Origin: Amphiura filiformis
Taxonomy: Eukaryota > Echinodermata > Ophiuroidea > Amphilepidida > Amphiuridae
DNA length: 64,000 nucleotides
Direction: 5' to 3'
Assembly: GCF_039555335.1 (NCBI RefSeq)
Contig: NC_092631.1
Location: 6,150,481 to 6,214,480 of the forward strand
Numbering within the stretch: position 1 is the stretch's first letter; each line of letters starts with the position of its first letter. Made by a program: the position numbers and the translations under genes. The notes beneath the pieces are model-generated. The model did no database searches. It was not told the origin of the DNA and saw only the letters and a list, made by a program, of their open reading frames with translations. Below are positions 1 through 13,300 of the stretch, piece after piece.

Positions 1-1128
1 CTCTGTTTTCAATTAAAGACTTAGATTATGTTAGCTTAATCAAACAGTGTATTTGTGTTGTGCATTCGTGTGAGTTCGGGTAAAAGGTGAGTTTGGCCTT
101 GAGTCGGTACGACTCGTAACAGTATATACAATGAAAGTGCACAGTGCGCGCCATGCGGAAATTTTGATATTGTAAGGTAAAACATGACATGGGTACAATT
201 TAATGAATGCAAGTTTTAGGGCCTACCGGTACTTAGAATCATCAGGAAAGTTGAGAAAGAGGTCTTTCTCTGTGGGTGTAGAATGGACGATGCAGCCTAT
301 AAGGGGCTGTGCACTATTTATGAGCCCTGGGGAGGGTTACGGGGGGGGCAAGAAATTTTGACGAGCCGAAAGGGAGGGGCAGGCGATTTTTGGCAGGCTG
401 TTCGGGAATTTTGGTGGCGAGGGCTCATAATTTTTGCCCAGCCGCTAAGTGGTGGTGCAATAATTATCATAGGCCTACCCCAGGGTGGTGAATTCTCAAA
501 ATGGTCTGCCAAAATCGCTTGCCCCCCCCTCTGGCCGTGCCAAAAATCTTTGCCCCCCTTTTGATGTGCCAAAAACCTTTGCCCCCCCTTTTGATGTGCC
601 TCTCTGCCCCCCCCCCCCACACCAGCTAGATTTTTGGGAACCTGAATTTAAAACCTTAAATTGTCTTAGGGGCCTATCATATAAAGCGAGTGCAGCGAGT
701 TTGCATATTTGAACATGTTCCTAGCGTTTTCCTACACCTTTTTAGGGCGTGCCCAAAATAGGCCTACCCCGGTATCTCAGGGTGCCAAAATCGCTTGCCC
801 CCCCATTTCGACCTGCCAAAATTTTTGCCACCCCCCTATAATTCACCACCTGGGGTTGTACACATAGGCCTAGGCCTAATTATTGCACCACCCTAAGGTC
901 AAAATAGTTTTGTAGCCTACCTAATAATGGGGGGGGGGGGGGGGGAGTTTTAGGTCCATTAAGAGGGGGTCAAACAGTTTGGGGTTCACAAGGAGTAGGT
1001 TAAAACAAATTTTAAACATGAAAAAATATTTTCTAGCCTCCCCCGAAGTATTTCTGAACACTCCCTAACTGGCCCCATCTGTAACAGAGTGATTGCTCGA
1101 GCGACTGGAAAAGGAGAATACCAGCAAC
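1..1128. other. Upstream region of CCDC43 with G/C-rich dispersed repeats
   Basis: No upstream gene is recognised and no TATA box is evident near the start codon. The region contains a G-rich repeat in plus orientation (about 330-460), the same family in minus orientation (about 466-620 and 780-850, words such as AAAATCGCTTGCCCCCC), and a run of 17 G at 929-945. The promoter must lie here or in the first exon, but no specific element can be named. Confidence 0.5.
325..850. repeat. Inverted copies of a G-rich dispersed repeat
   Basis: The plus copy around 340-450 has a G run, then GGCGATTTTTGGCAGGC, TTCGG and CTCATAATTTTTGCCCAGCC. Minus copies around 500-620 and 780-850 repeat GCCAAAATCGCTTGCCCCCC. 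The same family recurs at 4745-4905. Short open frames here on both strands are artefacts of the homopolymers. Confidence 0.55.
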
Positions 1129-1302
1129 ATGGCGACCGCCATGGCGAGCTGTGATTTCGAAGGCTGGCTATCAGATAAGCTAGAGAAATTAAATATCGAC
1201 CATGAGGTATTTGGAAGCTACATTCTTGGTATTATGGAGTCTGAAGATTCAACAGAGGAAGATAAAACGGAGGCTCTGACAGACATCCTAAGTGAAATAT
1301 CG
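1129..1302 (+). CDS. CCDC43: CCDC43 exon 1 (residues 1-58)
   Basis: Opens at ATG 1129 and ends at TCG, phase 0, before the U2-type donor GTATGA at 1303. It encodes most of the N-terminal helical domain. The frame is open upstream to about 1093 without another ATG, so 1129 is the preferred start. The first in-frame stop lies just past the donor, at 1306. Confidence 0.92.
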
Positions 1303-4300
1303 GTATGAATAGAGTTGGCGTTGTTGCAAATCATGAAATGCTGTCGAATTCTGCTACCATCAATCATGCCCATACTCAATCATGTACATGTATTATATAG
1401 CTAGCCCTAGAACTCTGACCATAGTAGTATCCGTTTTTACTTCTACTAGGGCCAGAGGCACTTACATTGAAAAATTTGTTGAGCATGAACGATCCAGTAC
1501 TAAAAGTTGAAAGCATTTCAATGCCTTTTCTTGCCCTGCTTTGTTCGAAATGTTCTAACTTTCGTATGAACAACCGATAGCTTGTGATACGAAAGTTAGA
1601 ACTTGCAAGGATGTTATCGTATGTAACGTACTTGTTTACATGTACGTGTGATACATGTACGCAGTTGCCATACAGAGTACAATTTCATGCATATGAATAA
1701 AAACTTCTTCCTCAAGTTACTTGTTGTCTCCAAAATATCATGAAATAGTTCGTGACATATTACAGACACACTGTACTATAATATTTTATTAAATCTTCAT
1801 ACATGTACTTACGAAAAACGTCAATATTCGTTCTCCGAACGGCTTCGATCAACGCCATGTTTCTGCTGTATATGCACCCACTGACTTGTTCGAGCATATT
1901 CTCTAACGCAAATCTTTGATTTGCGTTAGAGACCGGAGCTATATGATTTCGTGGGGCTTCCGGTACACAAAGTTGCGCCGGCATGTAAACATTGATAAAA
2001 TGCCGGATGGTTCACAACAAACTTTCATAAGCGTGCCATTATAAGTTTAATTGAGTTAAACCCTACCTTTTGACATCTTTGTTACATACGATCCTCAAAA
2101 ATAAGATGATATCTGAGCCTAATTCAGCGCTGCTTACAGTGCCGCTTATTGTAGCTGTCACATCGTGGAAAATAATCTCAACCTATCAGATTATCGTACA
2201 CACGTAAATTCTGGTGATTTATGACTGGACAGTCACTTAGTAGGTATGAGATTACCTCATTCAGATAACACCTGTTATGTTTGCCGATCGATGAACCAGT
2301 CCAGGGCATTTTCGGTCCAAGGCAACTCGACCACACGCAAATTCGGTCCCTGTATAAAACCACGTTTTTATGTGTAAGGGGCGCACCATTAGATATCAAG
2401 GGGGGCTTGGTATATTTTTGAAAAAAATGTAATGCCATCTGAGCAACAAAAAAATTGCTCCACTGGCAAAAAAATAAATTTGATGTCAAGGGTGAAAAAA
2501 AATGTCACAGTTAGTGAAGAAAAAATAACCTAATATAGCTTTTAAATAGCAATGTTTTTCGTGAATTTGCTCATTTTTCATCATTATATAAAGCCTAAAA
2601 AAAATTTCTGGTAACCCGACCGACCGTGTAAAACCCTTGCGACTCAAGTAATTTTATCCAATTATGTTCAAAATAAAAAATAATTGCTCACGACCAACTG
2701 GGTGTCTACAATGCTCCTCATCAGAAACTACATTATTGGCAAAAATATGGACGCACCATTAGAATTCTCGGAGGGGGGAGGGTATGAAATTTTGAGCAAA
2801 AAAAAATCCCTACCAATACTAAAAACAACCCAAAACTTCCCCCACCTAACTGTGTATAAATGCATGAAATTAAAAAAAAAAACTTGAAAAAACTCCACTA
2901 CCCCAACTTCCTACCCCCGAGAGAATCTAATGGTGCGTCCTTACCTCACCGTAGATAAAACAATGCGTCAACATGACCATGATGATTGTAAGGGACGCAC
3001 CATTAGATTCTCAGGGTGGGGTAGGAAGTTTTTGAAAAACTTCACCCACAACATGACAAAAAAAAAACACCTTTCCCCACCAACACTAAAAAAAAAATAC
3101 TTCCCCCACCTAACTGTGTATAAATGCATGAAATTAAAAAAAACCCTTGCCGCCGCCTTCCCAAACTTCGCCGTCTAGTCCAGCGGCAACAAAATCTCTT
3201 TCCCCGACCCAACTTCCTACCCCCTGAGAATCTAATGGTGCGTCCCTAATTGTACCATGACTGTAGTACCAAACCATCGCTTTATGTTCACCGCTCAACT
3301 CGCAAAAGCTCACCGCAAATATTGAAAATAAGCGGATTTTCCCAGGAAATATACCATGGCAAGGTGCCGAGATGTCTAGCCGTGCACATTCTAAATAGCG
3401 TGGGAAACTGGGAATTGATTTTGATCACTTACCAAAAGCAAATGGGAAAAGATAATTGGCTATTACTTTTAGCCCCGCCCACAACAGTGACCCACTGATT
3501 AAAAGTTTTTTTGTTATAAAAAGTGACATTTATAAAGCCATTATAACGATCAGATCATGTGCTTTGTGCAAACTTGTATAGTGTTAATGTTGGGATCTCT
3601 GATGATTGAAGATCTGAAGAAAAGTGGTCAACACACAGACATTTTTTAATGCATGAGGCTTAAATAAAATTTGACTTAACCTGGGTGACTTTCTCCATCC
3701 CTCTCTCACTCTATTTCTGTCTCTCTCTCTCCCTTCAAACCCGGCCTTCAAAATCCCTCCCTCGATCCAGTTCTCAGACGTTTTTCGAACCCGAACTCGA
3801 GTCCCAATTTCCGCCATCGTATACACCTGTACCGATGGCTGGCTCTGGACCTGTACGGTACCCAGGCGCGCAGCCAGCATACGAGGGGGGGGCACGGTCA
3901 GTATCGTCCCTATTTTTACGCCCTTCCTTTTCTCTTTCTCACCATCTTCTCGTCCCCATTCCCGCCTCTCCGTCCCCATTTTAGGTGTTGTGTGGGGGAT
4001 GGGGTCTGCCCTGACAATCAGATCCGGTGCCCCCCCATCATGGTCGGTGCCCCCCTCCCCCATGTGATGAGCACGCTGCACTACTGTTTCTGTCCTCCCC
4101 CCCTCCCCTTTCTCAAGCCTCCATCATGTCTGGCTCTCCTCTATCTGCATCTCCTGTCAAATTTGGCCGTGTCCTGTAAGTGACTTTACACCACGCCCTA
4201 TTCATTTCAGGGTGCTGTAGGTGACTTATGACGGTGTATCATAGCAATAAAGACAAACAAATTAATTGGCTGTGCTCCGTAAGTGATTTTAATACACCAC

Positions 4301-7300
4301 GCCCTATGTAGGTGACTTTAGACTGCACCCTGGTAGACGGTACATCATAGCAATAAAGACAAACAAGTCAATTGGCTGTGCTCCGTAAGTGACTTTACAC
4401 CACGCCCTATGTGAGTGACTTTTTAGATCGCACCCTGCCTGGTAGACGGTACATCATAGCAATAAAGACAAACAAGTTAATTGGCTGTGCTCCGTAAGTG
4501 ACTTTACACCACGCCCTATGTGAGTGACTTTTTAGATCGCACCCTGCCTGGTAGACGGTACATCATAGCAATAAAGACAAACAATGTAATTGGCTGTGCT
4601 CCGTAAGTGACTGTATACATGTATGTACCACGCCCTATGTGAGTGACTTTCACAGAACTAATTTTGTGGCGAGTTTAGTAACATAAATTGACAATAACAA
4701 AAAGGAATTTTGATTGATCTGTTTTAAAAGAGTACAAAGTAGAGGGAATTTTGGCGACGGAGGGGGGGAGAAGCAATTGTTTGGTTGGCCGAGTGGGGGA
4801 CAAGTGACTTTTCAGGCCGAGGGGGGGGGGGGCAAGCGATTTTTGGCGGGTCGTTCGGAAATTTTCCCCAGGGAGGGGGGGGCTCATAATCATTGCACAG
4901 CCACAGCACATTGCGTCTTCTAATTAACATGGCATCTACACATAAAAACCTAAGTGGGTTTATACAGGGCCGAATTACTTTGTGGTCGAGTTGGCATGGG
5001 CCTGAGCTGACGAGTCCTGCTATTCACGTGTTGTATCCATTGAACATGCGATCACCGGAAAAGAAGGGAGCGATTTCTATCACAAATGTGCCGAAATATT
5101 CATGTGAGTACACTTTAAATGGGACATACTATCTGGGAATTATGCCACCAACACGTATAGTAACAGAATGGTAAGTGAAGTTAGATAGAAGGGTGTTATT
5201 TCGGGGTATGTTTATCATGTTGTATTGTCATTATAATTTATGTGGTCTTACGTAATATGTTTACCCCCCGAAATTAGATACGAAAGGACACTAGCCACGA
5301 ATGCGAGCGCATCCGTGAGCAAATTCGTGGCTAGTGTTTCTCGAGCAACCACTGACCTCCAGCAGTGTTGCCAAAAATGTTAGCCCAAATCGCGAGTCAA
5401 ATAAATTAAAAGTCGATCGATTGTTTTTAAAATTCATACATTGGTATCTATGGGATAGCAAAATACCATAAATTGCCTACGCCATATTTGAAAAGTTGCT
5501 CAATTACTTTCTTAACCATCAATTGGTGTCTATTGGACAGGAAACTGTAGTGTGGAAAATCTTCAAAAGTCATCCTTTTGGGCTACTAAGTCGCTGCTTT
5601 GCCAATCCTGAACTCCGCATGTGCTTATTCCACCAGCCGTCTACACTGCACATGTACTGTGACCACTGATCAGTGACTGTGACTGATTATGACCCGGATG
5701 TACCCGATTGAAAAAGGTCGTCTCTAGCGTGTACATCGGTGACAGTAAATCGGCCATGATCATTCCTCGGAGCATCGCACTGCTGTGACCTAAAACATCT
5801 CCAGAATGTACTTCAAAGATGTATTTTTTCTCTAAAAGTAAGCAACCTTGAATCCGAAGATACATTATGTTAGTCCAGGAAAATTGTAGCCAAAAGTGAC
5901 ATTCGGAAGAATGTTTTTTACTTGCGTTATAAAAAGTATCAACGCTATGCAGACGTGTTTTCAAATAGCAGAAAGTTCTATCTTATGCACACATAACTCT
6001 CGTGTCGTCGTGCATAAAAGATAGATTTTTCGATCAACTTGTTATACGTGGGAAATACTACCAATACAAGATACAACAGAACAGGCTTTTCCATACAGTG
6101 AACAATAAACAAGAAATTGAATCCAATGTTAACATATATCTGCACAAGCGACTGATAGCCTATCTTTAGTATTGATGCTTTCAGGCGTTAAATGATAGCA
6201 AGAAATGGAAATCGCCCCAAAAGGAAAGATTTTAATCGTGAAATTGATCGCCACATCTTATGGATTCACATTATCCTCCGGTGGAACTGTCAAACTGTCA
6301 ATTACAACGTCTACTAGTGGACTGGTTTTTAAATCCACTCTCATCAAACTAATCAAAACTGTTAACAACAATTTTATCAAAAAAATCAAAAGAAGAAATA
6401 CTAAATATTGCTTAGTTTCAATCCTAGTTCACCTGAGTGATCATGTGGTTTGCCGAATGAAGCCGAATGATGCCGAATGAACGGTATCGGTGTCGGAACA
6501 AGGATTGTTACTTGTAAACAAATCGTTTCACCGGCATGTTTCAAGAAATTAAATTTACGATCTTTTGATAATTAGTTAGGGATCGTTTTATTTTAACCTC
6601 TGGCATGAGAGATTGAGAATGTGGGTTAAAGATAAGCCACTCTGTGTTCTCATTTTGCAACTGAAATAGGCTTCTCATAAAGCTTAAATTTGTGGGCCAT
6701 TATGCTGCCCATCCATGACTTTGAAACATGGCGGATATACCAAGCACCCTCACTACGTTCGGGTCTGTGAGGGTGCTTGACCAGGCATATTGCCTTGTAC
6801 GCTATATGTCATGGACGCAACGGCGCGCATCATCATGTAAAACAAGAGGTTGCAGACAGCATTGCGTCCTATTATTATTGGATTGGATTATAGAGGATTA
6901 TGCTGATACATCTAAGTCAATTGATTGCTAAAAGTTCAAGCATTCACATCAGCACCGTTAAAGGCTTAGGGGTAGACGAGGTATTGTTGGTCGAAGCAAC
7001 CTAAAAATCGATTTTCATTATCTACTCTAGATCAATATTATTGAAAATTAACACCTTGATGTTTTGCAAAAGTCATTAATTATTTATGTACGTTTTACAA
7101 AAGTGTTGTTGTTTCAGCCCTCTTTACAACGTTAAACTCAAGAACCGCAGCACCTATAAAAGTATATCTGTGATATTTTAATTCTTCTACACGCTAGGTA
7201 TGAATTGAGCAATGCAGTTTTTGCCAAAGCTCACTACCATTCGTAAAATGCTGTGATCTATCAAATCACAACAGTTTAAAATAATTAATAACCTTAATGT

Positions 7301-10300
7301 ACGATTGAATTATGACTTTATGTCGAACTTTGCTCTGTTCACCTACAAACACAAGAAATTTGGCTGATTCCATTTTGGTGCAGCTAAACAATTCTACTAC
7401 CATAATTGTTTTTATTAATCATTTATGATTGGTTTAGTCTGGAAAATACAAACTTTTTATATACAACACTACCCGATTCTCGTTCGTCTCTCTATGCGTT
7501 GTGGTCGCTAATAATCCTGCAGGCGTCTTGTATACGATCGTTCAACGCGTTTTCATGTATGCAGATGTCTTAAAAATCTAAAAGTTACTGTAAAATTTTG
7601 AGTACTTATCCTATCATGATGAAAGTATAGATTTTCTGTTCAGTTGAACTTGTTTTTTCTGTATGGGTTAGGGGCAAAAATGTTTCAGATCAAAATATGT
7701 TGAATTGTAAAATATTCTCACATTACCAAACAGCTGTGATTTTGGTTTCTTCAAAAGTCAGTAGGCTCCCCATATCCTCTAACCAAACGAATGTTGTTAT
7801 GTACCGGTACTTCCAGTTTATTACTGTAAGTTGGTAATAAGCAATGCATTAAGTAACCATTTTTTTATCCAAATCTTTTTTATTCCACCCTGTGTAACTT
7901 GGAGGTCGCCCTGTATAATAAGTTGAAATCATGTGTGTATTTGAATTGCTTAAAATGCCTTCAGCTTTCCAGAAATGTATACTTTTGCTAGTTTAGGGTT
8001 GATTTAGATAATCTAAATTTTAGAAACTCAATTGGTGTAAAAATTCATAATATAAATTTGTGATGTAACGCTAAGGGTGGCGAGTTCATGACACACGGCC
8101 AAATATGTTTCTCATGAAAGGCTTAAAAAAGAGGTCACACCACAGAGGGTGAAAAAGTTGCAAAGTACAATGTATAGATGACTGGAAATTTTTTGTCTTG
8201 TCAGAAAGAACTGAGCAAGGCAATTATCTAATTTGATGCAGTTTCCATGTCTATTGATTTCTTTTTCCAACAAATGATATTGAAGTGATGATGCGTTGTA
8301 AACACCTGTTACCATGCAATGCATTTGTTCTTGTTTTAAATCAGTGACCATTATGCTATTCATCCCCACTGATTTCTACTCTTCCAACCATTCATTATTC
8401 AAGGTCATTAATCCCAACAGATGGTTGTTCAAAATATTGAAATGGAAAAGGGGTGCAATGAATAATTTATAATAATTTTTGGCCCCCACACAAATGTGGG
8501 GCTTATGTTAGGCCCATGAAAGTCAATTCTGAGGGTCACTTTTTGTTTCCAGGTTGGTGAGGTGACTTTTTCATTTTTCATTATTTTATCAGATTTCATT
8601 ATTGACCTAAAATGTGTGTTGATTTAAAGCCAAACTCATACAATGTACATGTTATTTATAAACATGTTTTATATTGGGTAGGGACTAGAAAAGTTAGAAA
8701 AGAGCCTGGTCAAGCCTTGAAATAAGCGGGCGCGGGGAGCAAATTTGCTCTCGTAAAGCCACCAATTGCTCCTGGTCCTTGTACAATTCACATGAACCAG
8801 GAGCAATGTTCTAGAACAAATTGCTCCTGGTTATAGTTTTGCACTAGTGCTGGTATTATATGCAGAAAAGGATTACTATTTGTTGTAAAATCCCAGTGAA
8901 CCAGGAGCAATGTTCAAAAACAAATTTCTCCTGGTTCCAGTCTGCTTATTTCAAGGCTTGAGCCTGGTTTTGCTTCCAAGTTATGAATTTATATGTTATA
9001 CAAACAAAAATATATGTTTCCAATTGCTAAAACTGGTGAAAACACTGATACTTTGAAAATAATGAATTATTTTGGCATTTTTGAACATTTGATGCGGGTA
9101 TTTTTGGTTTCCAAAAAGTGACGCGAGCGGGGGACGATAAACTCGGAATCGACTTTCACGCGCCTTATCATCCAAATGGTCTTTTGTCTGACTGTTCAGG
9201 GATGTATATCTTCCAGAAATTTGGCTATAAAAATTTTCAAAAATATATTTATTTTTTTAAATTTATTTATTTATTTATTTATGTTTTATTATTATTATTA
9301 TTATTTTTTTTTTTTTTTTTATTTTTTTAAATTAATTAATTAATTTATTTATTTGTTTGTTTGTTTGCATTTCCGGAATAGGATGATGATAATTAATAGG
9401 ATGATGATAATTCATCATAAAAAGAGCCAAAAAACCTTTTTCAGGAGGGGACTGATACCCTGCAGCATATTCCCCGGACAAACCCATCTAAATGTTCCAT
9501 ACTGCGTGCAAACCCACGGCCATCTGTCCAAGGACCAGGTGGATTTTCAGGAAATGGATATGTTGCCCATTTACATCCCTGGACTGTTTGTTCGGGTGTC
9601 TGGCTGCCTGTGGGGTGGAAGCAAATTCATCAGTTCACTAATTAAAATAAAAATGACCCGAAATTTGTTGTGTTATTTGGGTCGGTCGTGGAGGGCAAAC
9701 AAACAATTCAATTTTATTGGCCTAATTACTGTACCGTACATGTATATACATGATGCTTGCATTGCAATCTGATATATTTTTTTCTTCACTATTTTAGGGC
9801 TCTGTAGAAGATGTGTGCCAAGAGATATTTCAGCATTGGAACAAAACCAGTCAGGATAAACAAGAACAGGAAAATCATGCAAAGTTACAGAGTAAGTTGC
9901 GCTGCTTTGTTGAGCTTTTTTAAATATTTTTTTGTTGTTGTTGAGTGACTGATTTAATTGTTTAAAGACCTTGCATGTACAGTGAATTGGGATCTGGCCT
10001 GGTAAGATTTGGCAGTTTTAAAACAACCCTTTTATTTCAGAGATGCCACTTTTAATGAAAAAAAAGTGTTTTGCTTGCCGAAATTTCTGCTTTTCTTTTT
10101 TTACTTTAAGCTCTTTTGGGGCTTTTTAATCCAAAATTACGGGCCCTTAAAGTTTGTTCGGCTTATATAAGGCGGAAATTATTCGGCTTTTGTTACTGCG
10201 CGTGTCAATAAAGTTCCAACTCACGCTTGCGTATATTCACATAAGCGTGTGCCAGTCACACATTATGCAACGCACAATTAGCGTAAGCATTGCGCCCAAT

Positions 10301-13300
10301 TGGTGCACGACATGCTATATCAATACACAGTGTTTGATGAGCTTATTTTTTCCGCCTTATATAAACCGAACAAACTTAAGCTTCAGGGTTTTGGAGTGGT
10401 ACCGAGTTGCATTAAAGAAGATGATCACCACAATGCACCATCCTTTAGCAAAACACCCTAAACCTGGCTCCTGATGCATGTATTGCAAGTTGCTGTTGAA
10501 CATGTACATGAAACAAGGCTTTACAGCAGCAATACCACGTGCAGGGGCTCTTAAGTTTTAGATGGTATTTATGGTAACTGGGGTCTCATGTACATGTACT
10601 CATTACAAGTGTTCAAAAATTAAGAGCGTATGAAAGTAGAGACAAAATAGGGTTGTGAAATTTGAAAAAGAGTAGTTCCGGAAATTAGAGTGTGAGATTA
10701 GTTATTTGCACGTGACGAAAGAACATGTGACCATCCAGCACAACTGAGCCCTGTTAAGTCGCCAATCATCATTTTTGAGATATTCAACCAAAATATTCTG
10801 CTTGAAATTAGCTTTAAAATGATGTATATCATGTGTATAGTACTTGACATTTAAGTAGTGAAAATCAATAAAACAGTCAATAAATCCTTTGTTTCCTATT
10901 GTTTATTGTTAAGTTCAATGGAGCATATCTCAATAGTGGCACTGGCGACATCCGGGCTCAGTTGTGGTGGATGGTCACATATGTCGATCATATGTCATGT
11001 TTTAATCTGGCTGAAAAAGGTCAAATTTCACAACAAAAGTGACTATGTATAAAGCGTATTCTGGGATGCTGTGAAAATCTTCTTTGTCATCCCTGTTTAT
11101 CAAACTTTCTCATATTCTGTTTTGCACAGATAAAGAAGACAGTGCTGCCAAAATGGCATCCATCATGGAGAAGCACGCCACCACGCAAGAGGTGAAGAAA
11201 GAATTTACGACAGAAGACAAAGAAAGGAAAGCGGCCCTTGTTGCCAAATATGGCAACGTGTCGGAATCAGACGAAGAAAGATATCCTTTTGAATGGCGTT
11301 GTTTTTACATGCTGATAAGTCTTTATCATCAAAATGTACCGATTGTTCGCTGGCGAAGTGTTTTAATAATCGGATTAACTACCATAGCAATAGGGTAAAA
11401 CAATTTTTGAATATACCGCACTGCACTAGTACGCTCACGCGGTACCTCTGCATTGACCCATATCATGCTGATCACTCGCACCTGTAAGATTAGTATCTTT
11501 GAAAAGAGCGGTATTGTATTCAATCTATGATTGCAGACATACAAAGTTGATGAGTGTAACCTGCTTGTAGTGCAACACGATGTATTCAAAAATTATTTTA
11601 CCCTATTGCTATGGTAGTTAATCCGATTATTACATCACTTCGCCAGCGAATACTGTGTATTGATTAAAGATTAATGGTTTTGTACCTGTTCTAATGGGGG
11701 AAAAAGCAATAATTCACTGCTGTATTTTTTTACCGAACTAGAAGAGCATTGTAAAAAATAAAAAGGTGCAAATTATTTTGATATAATTCTATTTGCTGGA
11801 TCTCAGTTTGGTGGAAGAGACTCAACTAAAAGTGATGAGGGAGGGGACAAAAGTATAAAAACAGCTTTAGAAGGTAGGAATAATTGATCATTTCTTTGGA
11901 AATACATCGATTTGGAATGGTTAATTTCAGGATGTTAATGAGGAAAATGAGATCTTTCATTACGTTTTTGTGCGTAATTTGGGGTTATGAAATATCAATT
12001 GGGTTACCTAGCTTTAAAGGCCGCTCCAAATATCTGAAAAACATATTAATTTGGGAGCTGTGGAAAGTTTGGTGGTAAGATGTGAAAATTGACTTTATTA
12101 TATTTTAAGCCTACTTCATTGGGTAACATACTATTTGAGGACACATGCAAGGACAAACACATATTGGGGTGTCAGTTGATTGTATGGCAGACCTGGAATT
12201 CTTGCATAGTGGATTCATTTCATTTTTATAACTGAGAACCACGGAGAATTTTGTTTCCTTTATAATTTCCCCCATTGAGTACAATTAAAAAAACACTGAC
12301 TAAATCATCCATCAACGTTTTATCATATATAACATGATCAACATTGATCATACAGCTCTAGACCCACTTAGCAGAGAATCTGAATCTGTGACTGCAGTAA
12401 GCTTGTGGCTTGTCAATAATGTGTAAACATGGTTACCCTTGTAATCATTTTGTAATCCCTCAGATATGTGGTTGCCCTTGTAAGTTTGCCTGGTCAACGG
12501 CATGGGTTTTTAAGTTTATGAGTATGTCCAGTATTTCACACTTAGGGCAAAATTGCTTTGGTGGTATTGTAGTAAATACCTGTATCTTTTCATATAATAT
12601 TTTCTTTAACTTCTTTGCACTGAAGATGAGGTGAAGGCGAAAGGTCAAGACAACGCTGGAGAAGCAGTCAACAAAACTCCAAAGACCAGTAACAATATTG
12701 ATGAATTTATCAATTGTATCCTTTGCTTTTATGGAATAACATCAGTTTGACACAAACATGAGGGCTAGATTTGTTTCAGAGACTTTGTCTTTCAAAGTCA
12801 ATCTTAATAAATAGTGTAGGGCTGTCCATCATCACTCAGGGCATCATATGGAGAGCAAGAATGAAAACACTTGGTTGCTGCAGTGCAATCTTTGAAACAC
12901 ATTTGACGTTTGTCTACTTCGGTTCCTCGATGTACTTCACAGGCTAGTGTTGATGTAAAAAGTTTGCCAACTAAAAAAAGATATCATGATGGTTTGAACA
13001 GTTTGCATACGTAAAAAAATCAGATGACTCTATAAAATGCATCGCTGTACCCCCCCCCCCCCAATGCTAGTCGTGATCTGTTCCCACAAAATTAGCGGAA
13101 AGTCGCAAGGTGGTGGTTTCAAGACCTTCCAATTGTTGAGTTGGCTGTTCTTTGTTTGAAGACACCTCTATAGTCAGTGGTGCAGGGGTATGCCCTTCTT
13201 GAAATGGGGACATAATATGCTGTACTCTGTATTTAATTCCATCCTCATTCACATATTACATACCACTGCCAATAGGTATCTTCAAGCAAAGAACATCAAC

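Noticed and set aside
3584..4081. A 165-codon minus-strand frame overlapping CT-rich sequence.
   Set aside because: It owes its length to low-complexity composition, overlaps another open frame on the plus strand, and has no recognisable domain.
11281..11398. Continuation of CCDC43 exon 3 past 11280 as coding (RYPFEWRCF...).
   Set aside because: The frame runs into a foldback element and a stop, does not resemble CCDC43, and the U12 donor at 11281 with a phase-matched AC acceptor explains the end better.
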